Source: Stenotrophomonas sp. 169
Lineage (GTDB): Bacteria > Pseudomonadota > Gammaproteobacteria > Xanthomonadales > Xanthomonadaceae
Direction: 5' to 3'
DNA length: 64,000 nucleotides
NCBI RefSeq assembly: GCF_014621775.1
Contig: NZ_CP061204.1
Span: 392,501 to 456,500, forward strand
The first letter of the stretch is position 1. Every line of letters starts with the position of its first letter. The notes beneath the pieces were generated by a model. The model ran no database searches, was not told where the DNA came from, and saw only the letters and a list, made by a program, of their open reading frames with translations. Made by a program: the position numbers and the translations under genes. Positions 37,316 to 46,545 of this stretch are shown here, one piece after another.

Positions 37316-38470
37316 TCAGCCCTTGGGGGTCAGCTTCAGCAGCTTGCCGGCCTTGCCATCTTCCAGGATCCACACCGCACCGTCAGGGCCCTGCTCGACT
37401 TCGCGGATGCGAGCGCCCATGTCAAAGCGCTCCGCTTCACGCGCGTTCTCGCCGTCGAACGTCACGCGCACCAGCGCCTGCGACGACAGGCCGCCGATGA
37501 AGCCGCTGCCCTTCCACTGGGGGAACAGGTCGCCGCTGTAGATCATGAAGCCGGCAGGCGAAATCACCGGATTCCAGGTGATCTTCGGCGCCGCGAATTC
37601 CGGGCGCGTGCTGTGGTCCGGGATCGGCCGCCCATCGTAGTGGTCGCCATTGGAGACGATCGGATACCCGTAGTTCTCGCCGCGGGTGATCAGGTTCAAC
37701 TCGTCGCCGCCAGCCGGGCCCATCTCGTGCACCCACAGCTTGCCGCTGCCGTCGAACGCGATGCCGAGCATGTTGCGATGGCCCAGCGACCACACCTGCG
37801 CGGCGACGCCACCCTGCGAAACGAACGGGTTGTCTGCCGGCACACTGCCGTCGTCGTTCAACCGGATCAGCTTGCCGAGATTGCTCTTCATATCCTGTGC
37901 GGGATCGAAATTCTGCCGCTCGCTGGAGGTGATCCAGAGCTTGCCATCCGGGCCGAACGCAATGCGGTGGCCGTAGTGGCCGTTGCCGCTGACCTTCGCA
38001 TCCTGCCGCCAGATCACCGACAGGTCCTGCAGCGTGCCGCCGCCCTTGCCATCAAGTACCAGCTTGGCACGCGCCACGGCCGCACCGCGGGTATCGTTGC
38101 TGCCCTGTTCGGCGTAGCTCAGATAAACCAGCTGGTTACTGGCAAACGCGGGATGCAGCACGACATCGCCGAAGCCGCCCTGGCCGCCGTAGGCTACTTT
38201 CGGCCCGCCGCTGATTTCGTGCTTCTGTTTGGTGCCGATATCGAAGTGCTGCAGTCGGCCACCTTTCTCGGTCACCAGCAGGCTGCCGTCGGGCAGGAAG
38301 GCCATGGCCCACGGCTCATCGAAGCGGGCGAACTCCGTGCTGTTGAACGCGGCCTGTGTCTTCGGTGTCGCAGGGGGGGCCGGTGCATCGGGTGCCGCCG
38401 CACTGCAGGCGGTAGTGACGAACACCGGCGTCAAGCCGATGGCGAGGGTGAGAAGCAACTTACGGGTCAT
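37316..38470 (-). CDS. PQQ-dependent sugar dehydrogenase family lipoprotein
   Basis: A 384-residue six-bladed beta-propeller of the soluble aldose/glucose dehydrogenase (GSDH) family. The N-terminus is a signal ending in TTAC, probably a lipobox. Family motifs include FDEPWAMAFLPDGSLLVTEK, GHYGHRIAFGPDGKLWI, HEMGPAGGDELNLI and the C-terminal IREVEQGPDGAVWILED. These enzymes oxidise sugars in the periplasm with PQQ as cofactor; whether this member is active is not shown. GGAG precedes the ATG. Confidence 0.88.
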   Translation of the reverse strand: MTRKLLLTLAIGLTPVFVTTACSAAAPDAPAPPATPKTQAAFNSTEFARFDEPWAMAFLPDGSLLVTEKGGRLQHFDIGTKQKHEISGGPKVAYGGQGGFGDVVLHPAFASNQLVYLSYAEQGSNDTRGAAVARAKLVLDGKGGGTLQDLSVIWRQDAKVSGNGHYGHRIAFGPDGKLWITSSERQNFDPAQDMKSNLGKLIRLNDDGSVPADNPFVSQGGVAAQVWSLGHRNMLGIAFDGSGKLWVHEMGPAGGDELNLITRGENYGYPIVSNGDHYDGRPIPDHSTRPEFAAPKITWNPVISPAGFMIYSGDLFPQWKGSGFIGGLSSQALVRVTFDGENAREAERFDMGARIREVEQGPDGAVWILEDGKAGKLLKLTPKG

Positions 38471-38604
38471 GGGTATCTCCAGACGGGGACGCGGATGGCC
38501 AACCCCTTCTGTATACCATCCCCGTCGTGCACACCGTGCGCGGCGCGGAAACGACGATGCGCCCACTGAGGGGCGCATCGGGGACCATCATGTCGCAGTC
38601 GTGA

Positions 38605-38949
38605 TCAGAGGCCGCGCTTCGGATCCTTGCCCAGCCGCGGATCGGCCAGCAATGCATCTTCCCAGCCACGCTTCACGGCATGCTGCGCCTGCAGCCACTC
38701 CAGGCGGCTCTCTCCGCGCTCGGCGGCCCAGCGCGTTTCCAGCTCACGCTCAACCTCTTCGTAGGCACGGATGACATCCTGTGCCCGCGACTGATGGCCG
38801 AGGCGGTAGGCGGGCTCGTACTCATCAAAGGCCGAGTTGGCATCGAAGTACGGCTCGCTCGGATAGCGCTCACGCCAGTAAGTGGAGAACGTATCGCGCT
38901 GCACACCGTCGTCCGGCACGCGGCCGGGGATCTGATAATCGGGGCTCAT
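38605..38949 (-). CDS. Conserved hypothetical acidic protein
   Basis: A 114-residue cytoplasmic protein without signal or membrane segment. It has a Tyr/Pro-rich N-terminus (FSTYWRERYPSEPYFDANSAFDEYEPAYRLGHQ) and an acidic, helical C-terminal half (DVIRAYEEVERELETRW ... LEWLQAQHAVKRGWEDALL). The YPSEPYF segment resembles small stress-associated proteins found in proteobacteria, but I do not assign a function. It is a single gene between the sugar dehydrogenase and a REP cluster. Confidence 0.6.
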   Translation of the reverse strand: MSPDYQIPGRVPDDGVQRDTFSTYWRERYPSEPYFDANSAFDEYEPAYRLGHQSRAQDVIRAYEEVERELETRWAAERGESRLEWLQAQHAVKRGWEDALLADPRLGKDPKRGL

Positions 38950-39100
38950 TGGGTGGGCTCCGTCTTGGTCATGAGTGAGGCTGCATCATGGCGGAGCGGC
39001 GGTTAACGCCCCGGGCCCACGGCGTGAGCGCAACGTGCAGCCGGCAGGTGGTGGCTTGCGCCCGTGCTGCTCATGCCACCCCCGCCGCTGCCACCGCTTT

Positions 39101-39236
39101 GGTAGAGCCGACTTCAGTCGGCTGCTTTTGCTCCTGCTCTGGTAGAGCCGACTTCAGTCGGCTGATCTTGCGCGAAATGCAGCCGACTGAAGTCGGCTCT
39201 ACCGAGCTGGTGCAGCCGACTGAAGTCGGCTCTACC
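39101..39236. repeat. Cluster of four REP palindromes (GTAGAGCCGAC type)
   Basis: Two forward copies (39101-39123, 39141-39163) and two inverted copies (39181-39203, 39214-39236), all with AGCCGAC/GTCGGCT arms. The spacer between the first two is CT-rich (CTTTTGCTCCTGCTCT). The 326-bp gap 38950-39275 contains nothing else I can support. Confidence 0.85.
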
Positions 39237-39275
39237 AAGCGGATGCAGCCGGGCGCGTCATGGATACCGCGTGGG

Positions 39276-40580
39276 TTACTGCTCCGCTTTGCGGGGGAAC
39301 AGATAGATCACCGCGCCCACCGCGAACGCGGCCAGCGCCGCCAAGATGTTCGCCCAGCTCGCGCTGGCGAACAGCGCCAGGCACAGCACCAGCGCCAGCA
39401 CCGGGATCACCGGGCCGCCCGGCAGCTTCAACGCACCGGGACGGTCGGCAAAGCGCTTCGCCAGGACCAGCACGGCGGCAGCGGTCCCGATGTAGGCAAA
39501 CAGACGCGTCGTCATCGACAGCAGCGCCAACTGCACGAACGAACCACTCAACGCCAACGCCAACGAAATCAGACCCTGGCACAGGATCGCCGCCGCAGGC
39601 GTGCGGAAGCGTGGATGCACCTGCGCCAGCACCTTGGGGCCATAGCCATCGGCCGCCAACGCATACAGGAAGCGCGGCCCCATCATCATCGTGTTGCTGT
39701 TCGTACCCAGGATCGAGATCGTCGCCCCCACGGTCAGGATCAGGGCCAGTGCCTCGCCACCGAAGCCGGCCGCCGCATCGGCAAGCGGCGTCGCAGACCC
39801 CGCCAGGCCCACCAGCGTGCCCTGCGCCACGATCTGTACCGCTGCATAGATGACGGTGACGGTGATGATCATGGTGATCAGAGCGAACGGGATGTCACGC
39901 CGCGGGTTGCGATACTCACCCGCGGCGGCCGGAATGTTCTCGAATCCGGCGTACGCGTACAGCAGCAACAGCGCCGCTTCGCCCATCCGCTGCAGGTCAT
40001 GCGGGTCCGGGCGCTGACCGGAGAAGGCGAGCTGCGGATCGATGTAAAACGCGCCGATGGCCACGAACAACACCAGCGGCACCAGCTTGCCGATCACCAG
40101 CACCACGCCGGTACGCGCGGCAGAACGCACGCCGACGATGTTGATCCCGGTCAGGAAGGCCAGCGACAGCACGATCACCGCGACGCGTCCGCCACCACTG
40201 CCGGCCATGGGCCAGAAGCGGGCCACGGCATCGGCCAGCGCGTTGCTCAGGGCCGCGGCCGAGCTGATGCGGGTCAGCCAGATCATCCAGCCGATCTCGA
40301 AGCCAGCGAACCGGCCGAAGGCCTCGCGTGCGTACAGATAGCTGCCGCCGGGTTCGTCAAAGTAACTCGCGGCCTGCGCATAGCACAGCACCAGCAGGGC
40401 GACGACCACGCCTGCCGCGAGTACGCCCCACAGGCTGAACGGGCCGAGCAGCAGCACCGTCGCAGCGGGCAGCAGGTAGATGCCGCTGCCGATGACATCG
40501 TTGATGGACAGGCCAACGATCTGCCAGCGACTGACCGCGCGCTGCAGGCTCGGGGTGGGCTCGGTATCGGCCGCGCTCAC
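39276..40580 (-). CDS. APC family amino acid permease
   Basis: A 434-residue permease with 12 predicted helices. The APC signature is visible in the first helix (INDVIGSGIYLLPAA), along with YAYAGFENIPAAAGEYRNPRRDIP in the middle. It starts at a GTG codon that overlaps the stop of the L,D-transpeptidase gene by 4 bp (GTGA), which argues for translational coupling. As the last gene of the left arm of the peptidoglycan-peptide cluster it probably imports amino acids, such as those freed from murein peptides. The substrate is an inference from context. Confidence 0.88.
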   Translation of the reverse strand: MSAADTEPTPSLQRAVSRWQIVGLSINDVIGSGIYLLPAATVLLLGPFSLWGVLAAGVVVALLVLCYAQAASYFDEPGGSYLYAREAFGRFAGFEIGWMIWLTRISSAAALSNALADAVARFWPMAGSGGGRVAVIVLSLAFLTGINIVGVRSAARTGVVLVIGKLVPLVLFVAIGAFYIDPQLAFSGQRPDPHDLQRMGEAALLLLYAYAGFENIPAAAGEYRNPRRDIPFALITMIITVTVIYAAVQIVAQGTLVGLAGSATPLADAAAGFGGEALALILTVGATISILGTNSNTMMMGPRFLYALAADGYGPKVLAQVHPRFRTPAAAILCQGLISLALALSGSFVQLALLSMTTRLFAYIGTAAAVLVLAKRFADRPGALKLPGGPVIPVLALVLCLALFASASWANILAALAAFAVGAVIYLFPRKAEQ

Positions 40581-41350
40581 GGTTGGGCCTTGGCGATGGG
40601 CGGCAACGCAGGCAGCTGCCACGCGTCCTGCAGTCGCGCATATGCGGCCCGTGGCAACAGCACGAAGCGCGGCGACTGCCGTGGGTCCAGCCAGGCCAGC
40701 AGCGCCTGCATGTGTGCCGCCGTCATGGCCGTGCAGCCGGCCGTCGCCTCACCGGGCGTGCGCCACAGGTGGGCGAAGATGCAGCTGCCCTGGCCGGGCA
40801 CGTTGCGCGGGTTATGCGCGATCACGAAGCCCTGCTGATAGCGGATGTCGCCGTTCTTGTGCAGGTCCAGTCGCATCGGCTCGGTGGAGCCTTCCACCGC
40901 ATCTGCGCCCACGGTGTCTGCATCGACGATGCGGTTGTAGTACGGCGAGTCGGGCACGTCCATGCAGTAGCTGCTCTCGCGCATCGGTTGCCACGGCCAC
41001 CTCGTATCGGCCTGCGCGGCGTAGCCGAAGGCGGTACCCAGCGCGAACACACCGGCAGGACTGCGACCATCGCCTTCGCGCTTCTGGGGGGCCGTCGTGT
41101 CGATGTCCGCGTCATGCAGGCCGAGGCCCCACGCGCTGCCACTGCGGCCCAACGCGACGTCGAACGGTGCACCCTCTGCCTTCCATCCGCTGCGGGTGCG
41201 CGCGTACGCCTGCAGGCGCCCCTGTGTGCTGTCCCACCCCTCGCTGGTCACCACCACAAGCTGATCGGCGCCGTGCAAGGGCGTGCCGGCGACAACGGGA
41301 CCGGCCAGCGACAGCGCCGCGATGGTCAGGCAACGCAACAGCGACTTCAT
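40577..41350 (-). CDS. L,D-transpeptidase (YkuD-like) family protein
   Basis: A 257-residue secreted protein with a signal peptide (cleaved near VVAG). The catalytic region carries His194 in SCIFAHLW and Cys206 in TAGCTAM, the HxxxxxxxxxxxC arrangement of YkuD-type enzymes. These form or cleave bonds at mDAP in peptidoglycan, and some members act as L,D-carboxypeptidases. It is the fourth gene in the left arm, 12 bp after the RpiR regulator, and coupled to the permease. Confidence 0.88.
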   Translation of the reverse strand: MKSLLRCLTIAALSLAGPVVAGTPLHGADQLVVVTSEGWDSTQGRLQAYARTRSGWKAEGAPFDVALGRSGSAWGLGLHDADIDTTAPQKREGDGRSPAGVFALGTAFGYAAQADTRWPWQPMRESSYCMDVPDSPYYNRIVDADTVGADAVEGSTEPMRLDLHKNGDIRYQQGFVIAHNPRNVPGQGSCIFAHLWRTPGEATAGCTAMTAAHMQALLAWLDPRQSPRFVLLPRAAYARLQDAWQLPALPPIAKAQP

Positions 41351-41362
41351 GGGCAGCTCCGG

Positions 41363-42211
41363 TCAGGTATCCAGCAGGTGTTCGATGCGTTCCAGGTTGA
41401 CCGCCAACTGGCGGTTGCGGTCCGGATTGGCCTCGCACAACAGCACGAAAACAAAATCCAGCAGCGACTGCAAGGAAGAACGGTACAGCACCTGCGCCAC
41501 GTGCGCCGCGCGATCTTCCGCGCAGACGGCAAGTGACGCATCGGCATGGGCGCGCAGGGGGTTGGCGGTATGCCGGGTGATCGATACCACCTTGCCGCCG
41601 ACATCCTGGAACTGGCGCGACAGCATCGACAACTGGGGCAGCTTGCCGAACTCGGAGAACACCAGCATCACATCGCCCGGACGGGCCGCGGAGAGGTTGG
41701 CAAGCATCAGGATGGGATCGGCATGGTGCACCACCAACATGCCCAGCAGCGACAGGCGCATCGCGAACTCGCGGGCATACAGGCCGTCATCGCCCAGCCC
41801 GTAGACAAACAGCTTCGGCGCCGCGTCGATCAGGGCGACGATGCGCTCGACATCGGACTGCGGGTTGGCCGCGCGCGTTTCGTCTTCGGCGGCGGCCTTG
41901 CTGGCCTGCAGCGCCTGCGCGATGCGGGTGTAGCCGTCCACGCCGCTGGCCACGGCAGGCGCTAGTGAGGCCGGCGCACCGCTGCGCGCGATGTCCTGGC
42001 CGATGGAGTACTTGAGGTCCGGATACCCCTTGAAGCCGAGCTTCTGCGCGAACTTCACCACACTGGACTGGCTGATGCCCAGCGCGCTGGCCAGCTGCTG
42101 CGAGGAGTAGTCGCGCAGCAGGTGGGCGTTGTCGAGGATGAAATCCGCGATGCGCCGCTCGATCGCCGACATCTGCCCACGTTCGGCGCGGATTTTCAGC
42201 AGCGGTGGCAT
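41363..42211 (-). CDS. MurR/RpiR family transcriptional regulator
   Basis: A 282-residue regulator with an N-terminal helix-turn-helix of the RpiR type (residues about 1-75: ERRIADFILDN ... QQLASALGISQSSVVKFAQKLGFKGYP) and a C-terminal SIS domain (about 120-270) that normally binds a phosphosugar. E. coli MurR of this family responds to MurNAc-6-phosphate. Here it sits inside a set of peptidoglycan-degrading genes and is the obvious candidate regulator of the two divergent arms. The ligand is inferred. Confidence 0.9.
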   Translation of the reverse strand: MPPLLKIRAERGQMSAIERRIADFILDNAHLLRDYSSQQLASALGISQSSVVKFAQKLGFKGYPDLKYSIGQDIARSGAPASLAPAVASGVDGYTRIAQALQASKAAAEDETRAANPQSDVERIVALIDAAPKLFVYGLGDDGLYAREFAMRLSLLGMLVVHHADPILMLANLSAARPGDVMLVFSEFGKLPQLSMLSRQFQDVGGKVVSITRHTANPLRAHADASLAVCAEDRAAHVAQVLYRSSLQSLLDFVFVLLCEANPDRNRQLAVNLERIEHLLDT

Positions 42212-42230
42212 GCAGCGTCCAACGCGTCGC

Positions 42231-42254
42231 GTAGCGCCGAGCCACGCTCGGCGG
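42231..42254 (+). repeat. Single REP palindrome between regulator and epimerase
   Basis: GTAGCGCCGAGCC with matching CGCTCGGCGG arm. It lies in the 106-bp gap upstream of the RpiR gene. Confidence 0.65.
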
Positions 42255-42317
42255 CGATTCGGTCAGGCAGCGCGGTGGTTCCCGCCGCGCGCGGTGTTTC
42301 GCATTGCGCGTGCGTGT

Positions 42318-43412
42318 TCACGCCAGCATCTCCAGCCCGCGCACTTCGGTGATCCCCAATCCCGGGGCATCACTGATGCTGATCTCCGACTCATTGAACG
42401 TGACGCCGCCGCTGACCGGATTGAACTGCCCCAGGGAGGGGCCGTCCAGGTCGACCTTGGTGATCACATCGCTCTTGGCAACCGCCAGGTGGACCGCTGC
42501 GGCGACGCTGATGCTGGATTCGATCATGCAGCCGATCATGCACGGCACGCCGTGGATGGCGGCGATGTCGGCGATGCGGATGGCGTTGGACAGCCCGCCG
42601 GTCTTCATCAGTTTGATGTTGACGATGTCGGCGGCGCGCTGCTGGATCAGGTCGATCACCTGCGCCGGGCTGAACACACTCTCATCGGCCATCACCGGCG
42701 TGTTCACGCGGTCCGTTACGTACTTCAGCCCGGCGATGTCGGCGGCCTTGACCGGCTGTTCCAGCAGCTCCAGCACCACGCCGGCGTCTTCCAGCGTGCG
42801 CATGGCGTGCACCGCCTGCTTGGCGGTCCAGCCCTGGTTCGCATCCAGCCGCAGCAGGGCACGGCCCTGCACAGCCGCGTGGATCGCCTTCACCCGCTCG
42901 ATATCCAGCCCGATGTCCTTGCCGACCTTGATCTTCAGCGACTCGAATCCGCGATCCAGGGCAGACACGGAATCGGCCACCATCTTGTCGATGTAGTCCA
43001 CGCTGATGGTGATGTCGGTGGTGATCACCGGATCGCCGCCGCCCAGCATCTGGTACAGCGGGGCGCCATGCAGCTGCGCCCACAGGTCGTACAGCGCGAT
43101 CTCCACCGCCGCCTTTGCGCTGCTGTTGCGCTCCATCGAGGTCTGCACCAGCGCGCACAGGCGGTTGAGGTTGGCCACCTCCTGGCCCATCAGGCGCGGC
43201 TTGATGAAATGGCGGATGGCTTCGATGATCGACCCGTGCGTATCGCCGGTGATCACCGCGGTCGCCGCCGCCTCGCCGTAGCCGGTGTGGCCGCTGTCGG
43301 TGCGCACCATCACCACCACGTCCTCGATGGTCTCCACGGTGCGCAGGGCGGTCTTGAACGGGGTCTTCAAGGGCACGCGCAGCATGCCCAGTTCGATATC
43401 GGTGATCTTCAT
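42318..43412 (-). CDS. L-Ala-D/L-Glu dipeptide epimerase
   Basis: A 364-residue enolase-superfamily enzyme. The catalytic lysines are Lys160 and Lys162 (SLKIKVGKD) on one side and Lys267 (NIKLMKTGG) on the other. The metal ligands are Asp190 (RLDANQGW), Glu218 (LLEQP) and Asp243 (MADES). This numbering is almost the same as in the characterised B. subtilis L-Ala-D/L-Glu epimerase. The enzyme turns L-Ala-D-Glu from murein into L-Ala-L-Glu, which ordinary peptidases can use. The ATG at 43412 overlaps the TGA of the NlpC/P60 gene by one base, so the two are coupled; that enzyme can release its substrate. Confidence 0.92.
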   Translation of the reverse strand: MKITDIELGMLRVPLKTPFKTALRTVETIEDVVVMVRTDSGHTGYGEAAATAVITGDTHGSIIEAIRHFIKPRLMGQEVANLNRLCALVQTSMERNSSAKAAVEIALYDLWAQLHGAPLYQMLGGGDPVITTDITISVDYIDKMVADSVSALDRGFESLKIKVGKDIGLDIERVKAIHAAVQGRALLRLDANQGWTAKQAVHAMRTLEDAGVVLELLEQPVKAADIAGLKYVTDRVNTPVMADESVFSPAQVIDLIQQRAADIVNIKLMKTGGLSNAIRIADIAAIHGVPCMIGCMIESSISVAAAVHLAVAKSDVITKVDLDGPSLGQFNPVSGGVTFNESEISISDAPGLGITEVRGLEMLA

Positions 43413-44869
43413 CAAGGACTCTGCGGCGAGGTAGGCGGCCGGAGCCGCTGGATGTTGGTGATGCGGTCGATGTAGCGCAGGGTGTCGCTGGCCATCATCG
43501 GCTCCAGCGGCGTCACCGACACACCGTTCAGATGCGCCTGCACCCGCACGCCATCCGGTCCCTTCCAGCTGCCACCGGCGGTGTCATGGATCACCCAGGT
43601 GCGGCCGTCGACGTGGCCGATGGCCATCATCACGTGACCCGGGATGTACACCAGGTCGCCGACCCGCAAGGCGGCGACGGCGCGATCCCGCGTGGCGGCG
43701 TCGTCCTTCGCGGTGAAGGCGGTGCGGTCCAGGGCCGGGCTTATCCCCTGCGCGCTGGTATTGCGTGGCAGCAGCACGCCGAAGCTGCGATAGATCTCCG
43801 ATACGAAGCCGCTGCAGTCGCGTGTGTCGTAGTCGTGACCCCAGCCATAGCGCTCACCCAGGAACTTGTAGGCCTGCGCAAGCAACAGGCGCGGGGTCAG
43901 TGGCAGATAGTCGGCGCTGCTGTCCTGCGAGCGCGGCAGCAGTGCCGGCACCAACTGCAACGTGCCGTCTTCCTCGCGCACCGGCAGTTGCACTACCCAG
44001 CTGGCATGCGCCTGCTGGCCGTTCACGGGCTGCGCAGGTGACCAGTCGGCCAGCACCGGCAGGCGCACGCCCATGTCCAGCTGCAGGCGGGACACGCGCG
44101 GTTCTTCGGGAGTGAACGCGGTATGCGCCACCGCGCCGGTGATGACCCGATACGGGCCCTTCGCGCCGTAGCCCAGCACGGTGTCCTTGCGACCGGTCGC
44201 CACGTGGCGGGCTTCGATCCACGCGCTGTAGCGTTCGCTGTGCACGAACAACCACGCGCCATCGGCGCTGCGATGGACCACTGCGACCTTGTCGCCCGGG
44301 AACAGCGCGGACTCCTGGAAGCGGTCGATGTCGGTGCCTTCGCTGCTGCTGAAGACACGCTGGCGGGTCGGGAACGTGCGCAGCGCCGCGCGGTGCACCA
44401 CCAGGCCGTACTGCGGTGCGGTGCTGGCGGGCAGCGCGTCCAGCGCCAGGTTGGCCTCGATGTCCTGGCGCAGCGCCGACGACACCAGCGTGCCGTGGCT
44501 ATCGTGCAGGGGCCGCGCCGGCCAGCTGGACAGCGCGACGATCGATGCCCGCAGCTGCGCCGCGCTGATCGCTGCAGGCAACCGGGCGATGTCCTGGATA
44601 TGGTCATCTTCGCGGCGCATGCGCGCGTTCTGTGCGTCGACCTGTGCACGGTCCAGCATCGGCACATCCGCATCGGGCAGCCGTGCCGCCCAGTACTGGG
44701 GCGTCAGGTAGGCCTCATGCAGCCCCACGATGTAGGGCAGGGCGGGGCCCGGATCGGGGGCTGGCAGCGGCGCGGCGGTGCCTGCCAGCGCGGGCAGGCT
44801 GCCAAGGCACAACACCAGCGCAAGCGCTGGCGCCTGCCAGCGGCACGTGAGACGGGAAGCCAGGACCAT
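43412..44869 (-). CDS. NlpC/P60 family endopeptidase with SH3 domains
   Basis: A 485-residue secreted protein with a signal peptide (cleaved near PALAG). The middle contains bacterial SH3-like domains (about residues 140-300: VFSSSEGTDIDRFQESALFPGD, GAWLFVHSERYSAWIEARHV). The NlpC/P60 domain is C-terminal, with catalytic Cys352 (DTRDCSGFVSEIYRSFG) and His412 (PGHVMMAIG). The family cleaves the gamma-D-Glu to diamino acid bond in murein peptides and so yields L-Ala-D-Glu, the substrate of the next gene. First gene of the left arm; GAGGG precedes the ATG. Confidence 0.92.
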   Translation of the reverse strand: MVLASRLTCRWQAPALALVLCLGSLPALAGTAAPLPAPDPGPALPYIVGLHEAYLTPQYWAARLPDADVPMLDRAQVDAQNARMRREDDHIQDIARLPAAISAAQLRASIVALSSWPARPLHDSHGTLVSSALRQDIEANLALDALPASTAPQYGLVVHRAALRTFPTRQRVFSSSEGTDIDRFQESALFPGDKVAVVHRSADGAWLFVHSERYSAWIEARHVATGRKDTVLGYGAKGPYRVITGAVAHTAFTPEEPRVSRLQLDMGVRLPVLADWSPAQPVNGQQAHASWVVQLPVREEDGTLQLVPALLPRSQDSSADYLPLTPRLLLAQAYKFLGERYGWGHDYDTRDCSGFVSEIYRSFGVLLPRNTSAQGISPALDRTAFTAKDDAATRDRAVAALRVGDLVYIPGHVMMAIGHVDGRTWVIHDTAGGSWKGPDGVRVQAHLNGVSVTPLEPMMASDTLRYIDRITNIQRLRPPTSPQSP

Positions 44870-44897
44870 GCGGCGGTCACCCTCGTTGATAGCCTAT

Positions 44898-44968
44898 GGA
44901 ATAGTTATTCCTTTTCGCAGGGAACGCAAGAATAAATTATTGACCCGATGCCCCGTGCGTGTTACACA
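44898..44968. promoter_or_regulatory. Divergent promoters with two operator-like palindromes
   Basis: GGAATAGTTATTCC (44898-44911) is a perfect inverted repeat, and AATAAATTATT (44931-44941) is a related palindrome with a similar GAATA/TTATT core. Their centres are 31-32 bp apart, about three helical turns. The right promoter reads TTGACC (44940-44945), 17 bp, TACACA (44963-44968), so the second palindrome touches its -35. On the other strand TTGCGT and an AACTAT -10 overlap the first palindrome. Both arms could thus be repressed by one factor, most simply the RpiR protein encoded in the left arm. Confidence 0.6.
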
Positions 44969-45000
44969 GCGATGACCACCTGCGCTGGGGAAGTGTCGCT

Positions 45001-46506
45001 GTGGATACCGTCGTTCGCAAACTGCTGCCGTCCGCCATGGCCTGCCTGTGCGCGGTGATCGTGTGCGCACCGGTAGCCGGCAGCGTGCCCCAGGCGCCTG
45101 CGGCCGATGTGACCGGCGATGTGGTGACGATGATCGACAACGGCCGTTTCCGCGAAGCGCAGCAGGCAGTGCAGTCTCGGCTTGCGCTCACGCCCGCGAC
45201 CGACGTGGCCGGGGCGGAGGCGCTGCGGTTCCAGCAGGAGCGCATGCGCCGCATCCGTCTGGATTTCAGCCTGGACGATCGTGCGGCGAAAGAGAAACTG
45301 CGGCATTGGATTCCGGACCTGCGCGACGAGGAGTTCGCGCGCTGGGACGCGCAGGGGCGGCTGGAGCACCTGGATATCGATGGCCAGCGCTGGTACTTCA
45401 ATCGCGCGCCGTCCAACCTGTTCCGCCTGAGCGAAGAGGCACGTGCCCGTCGCCGTGCGGACGCCCCGATGCCGGTGGATGGTCCGTTCGAATCGATCAG
45501 CTCGTACCACGCGCAGGTGATCGCGGCAGCACGCGGCAACCCCACGGCGTTCGTATTGCCACAGCGGGTGGCGGTCACCCAATCGCTGGTGGTCAAGGCC
45601 GACGCCGTGCCGGCGGGTGAAACGGTGCGTGCATGGATTCCGTATCCGCGCGAGATCCTGGGACAGCAGGAGCATCTGCAGTGGATCGGCAGCCGTCCTG
45701 CCGGGGCGCGCATCGCGCCTGCGGACACGCAACAGCGCACGGCGTATCTGGAAGCCAAGGCGGTTGCCGGCCAGCCGACGCAGTTCGAAATCCGCTATGC
45801 CCTGACCGTGAGCGCACGGCACACCGCCATCGATCCCTCCACGGTGCAGCCCACGCCGCACGATGCTGCCCTGGCGCCTTACCTCGCCGAGCACGCACCG
45901 CATGTGCGCTTCACCCCCGCGCTGCGCGCGTACTCGCAGCGGGTGCTGCAGGGCGAGACCCGCCCGTATGAAGTGGCGCGCCTGCTGTTCAACGCGGTCG
46001 ACCAGATCCCGTGGGCCGGTGCGCGCGAATACTCAACGCTGAGCAACATCAGCGAGCATGCGTTGCAGGCCGGCCACGCCGACTGCGGCCAGCAGACCCT
46101 GCTGCTGATCACCCTGCTGCGCATGAACGGCATCCCGGCGCGGTGGCAGTCCGGCATGGTGTTCTCCGACAACGCGACCGGCTACAGCAACCTGCACGAC
46201 TGGGGCGCGGTCTATCTGGCGCCGTATGGCTGGCTGCCGATGGATGTCACCACCGGTGCGCTGGACAGCACGGATCCGGTGCTGCGCGACTTCTACTTTG
46301 GTGGCCTGGATGGCTACCGCATCGCGTTCAACGATGATTTCGGCCAGCCCTTCGTGCCGGCCAAACAGCACTTCCGCTCGGAAACGGTGGACTCGCAGCG
46401 CGGCGAGGCCGAGTGGGCAGGCGGCAACCTGTACTTCGACCAATGGGACTACCGGTTCCAGTGGCAGGTACTGCCTGCAGGCGGCATACCCAGCGCGACA
46501 CCCTAG
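45001..46506 (+). CDS. Secreted transglutaminase-like domain protein
   Basis: A 501-residue protein starting at GTG 45001 with GGGGAAG upstream and a signal peptide (AMACLCAVIVCAPVAG). The C-terminal third is a transglutaminase-like cysteine-protease fold, with the triad in AGHADCGQQTLLL, YSNLHDWGAVYL and WLPMDVTTG. The N-terminal part has a repeat of DIDGQRWYFNR-type strands. Such domains usually cleave or transfer amide bonds. It is the first gene of the right arm, divergent from the NlpC/P60 gene, so a role in murein-peptide processing is inferred. Confidence 0.8.
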   Translation: MDTVVRKLLPSAMACLCAVIVCAPVAGSVPQAPAADVTGDVVTMIDNGRFREAQQAVQSRLALTPATDVAGAEALRFQQERMRRIRLDFSLDDRAAKEKLRHWIPDLRDEEFARWDAQGRLEHLDIDGQRWYFNRAPSNLFRLSEEARARRRADAPMPVDGPFESISSYHAQVIAAARGNPTAFVLPQRVAVTQSLVVKADAVPAGETVRAWIPYPREILGQQEHLQWIGSRPAGARIAPADTQQRTAYLEAKAVAGQPTQFEIRYALTVSARHTAIDPSTVQPTPHDAALAPYLAEHAPHVRFTPALRAYSQRVLQGETRPYEVARLLFNAVDQIPWAGAREYSTLSNISEHALQAGHADCGQQTLLLITLLRMNGIPARWQSGMVFSDNATGYSNLHDWGAVYLAPYGWLPMDVTTGALDSTDPVLRDFYFGGLDGYRIAFNDDFGQPFVPAKQHFRSETVDSQRGEAEWAGGNLYFDQWDYRFQWQVLPAGGIPSATP

Positions 46507-46545
46507 GCACCTACACCGTTCAATTTCTGCAGGAGAGAGCAGGGG

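Noticed and set aside
39101..39236. Regularly spaced palindromic repeats resembling a CRISPR array
   Set aside because: Repeats alternate in orientation, spacers have unequal and short lengths, and there are no cas genes. They are REP elements.
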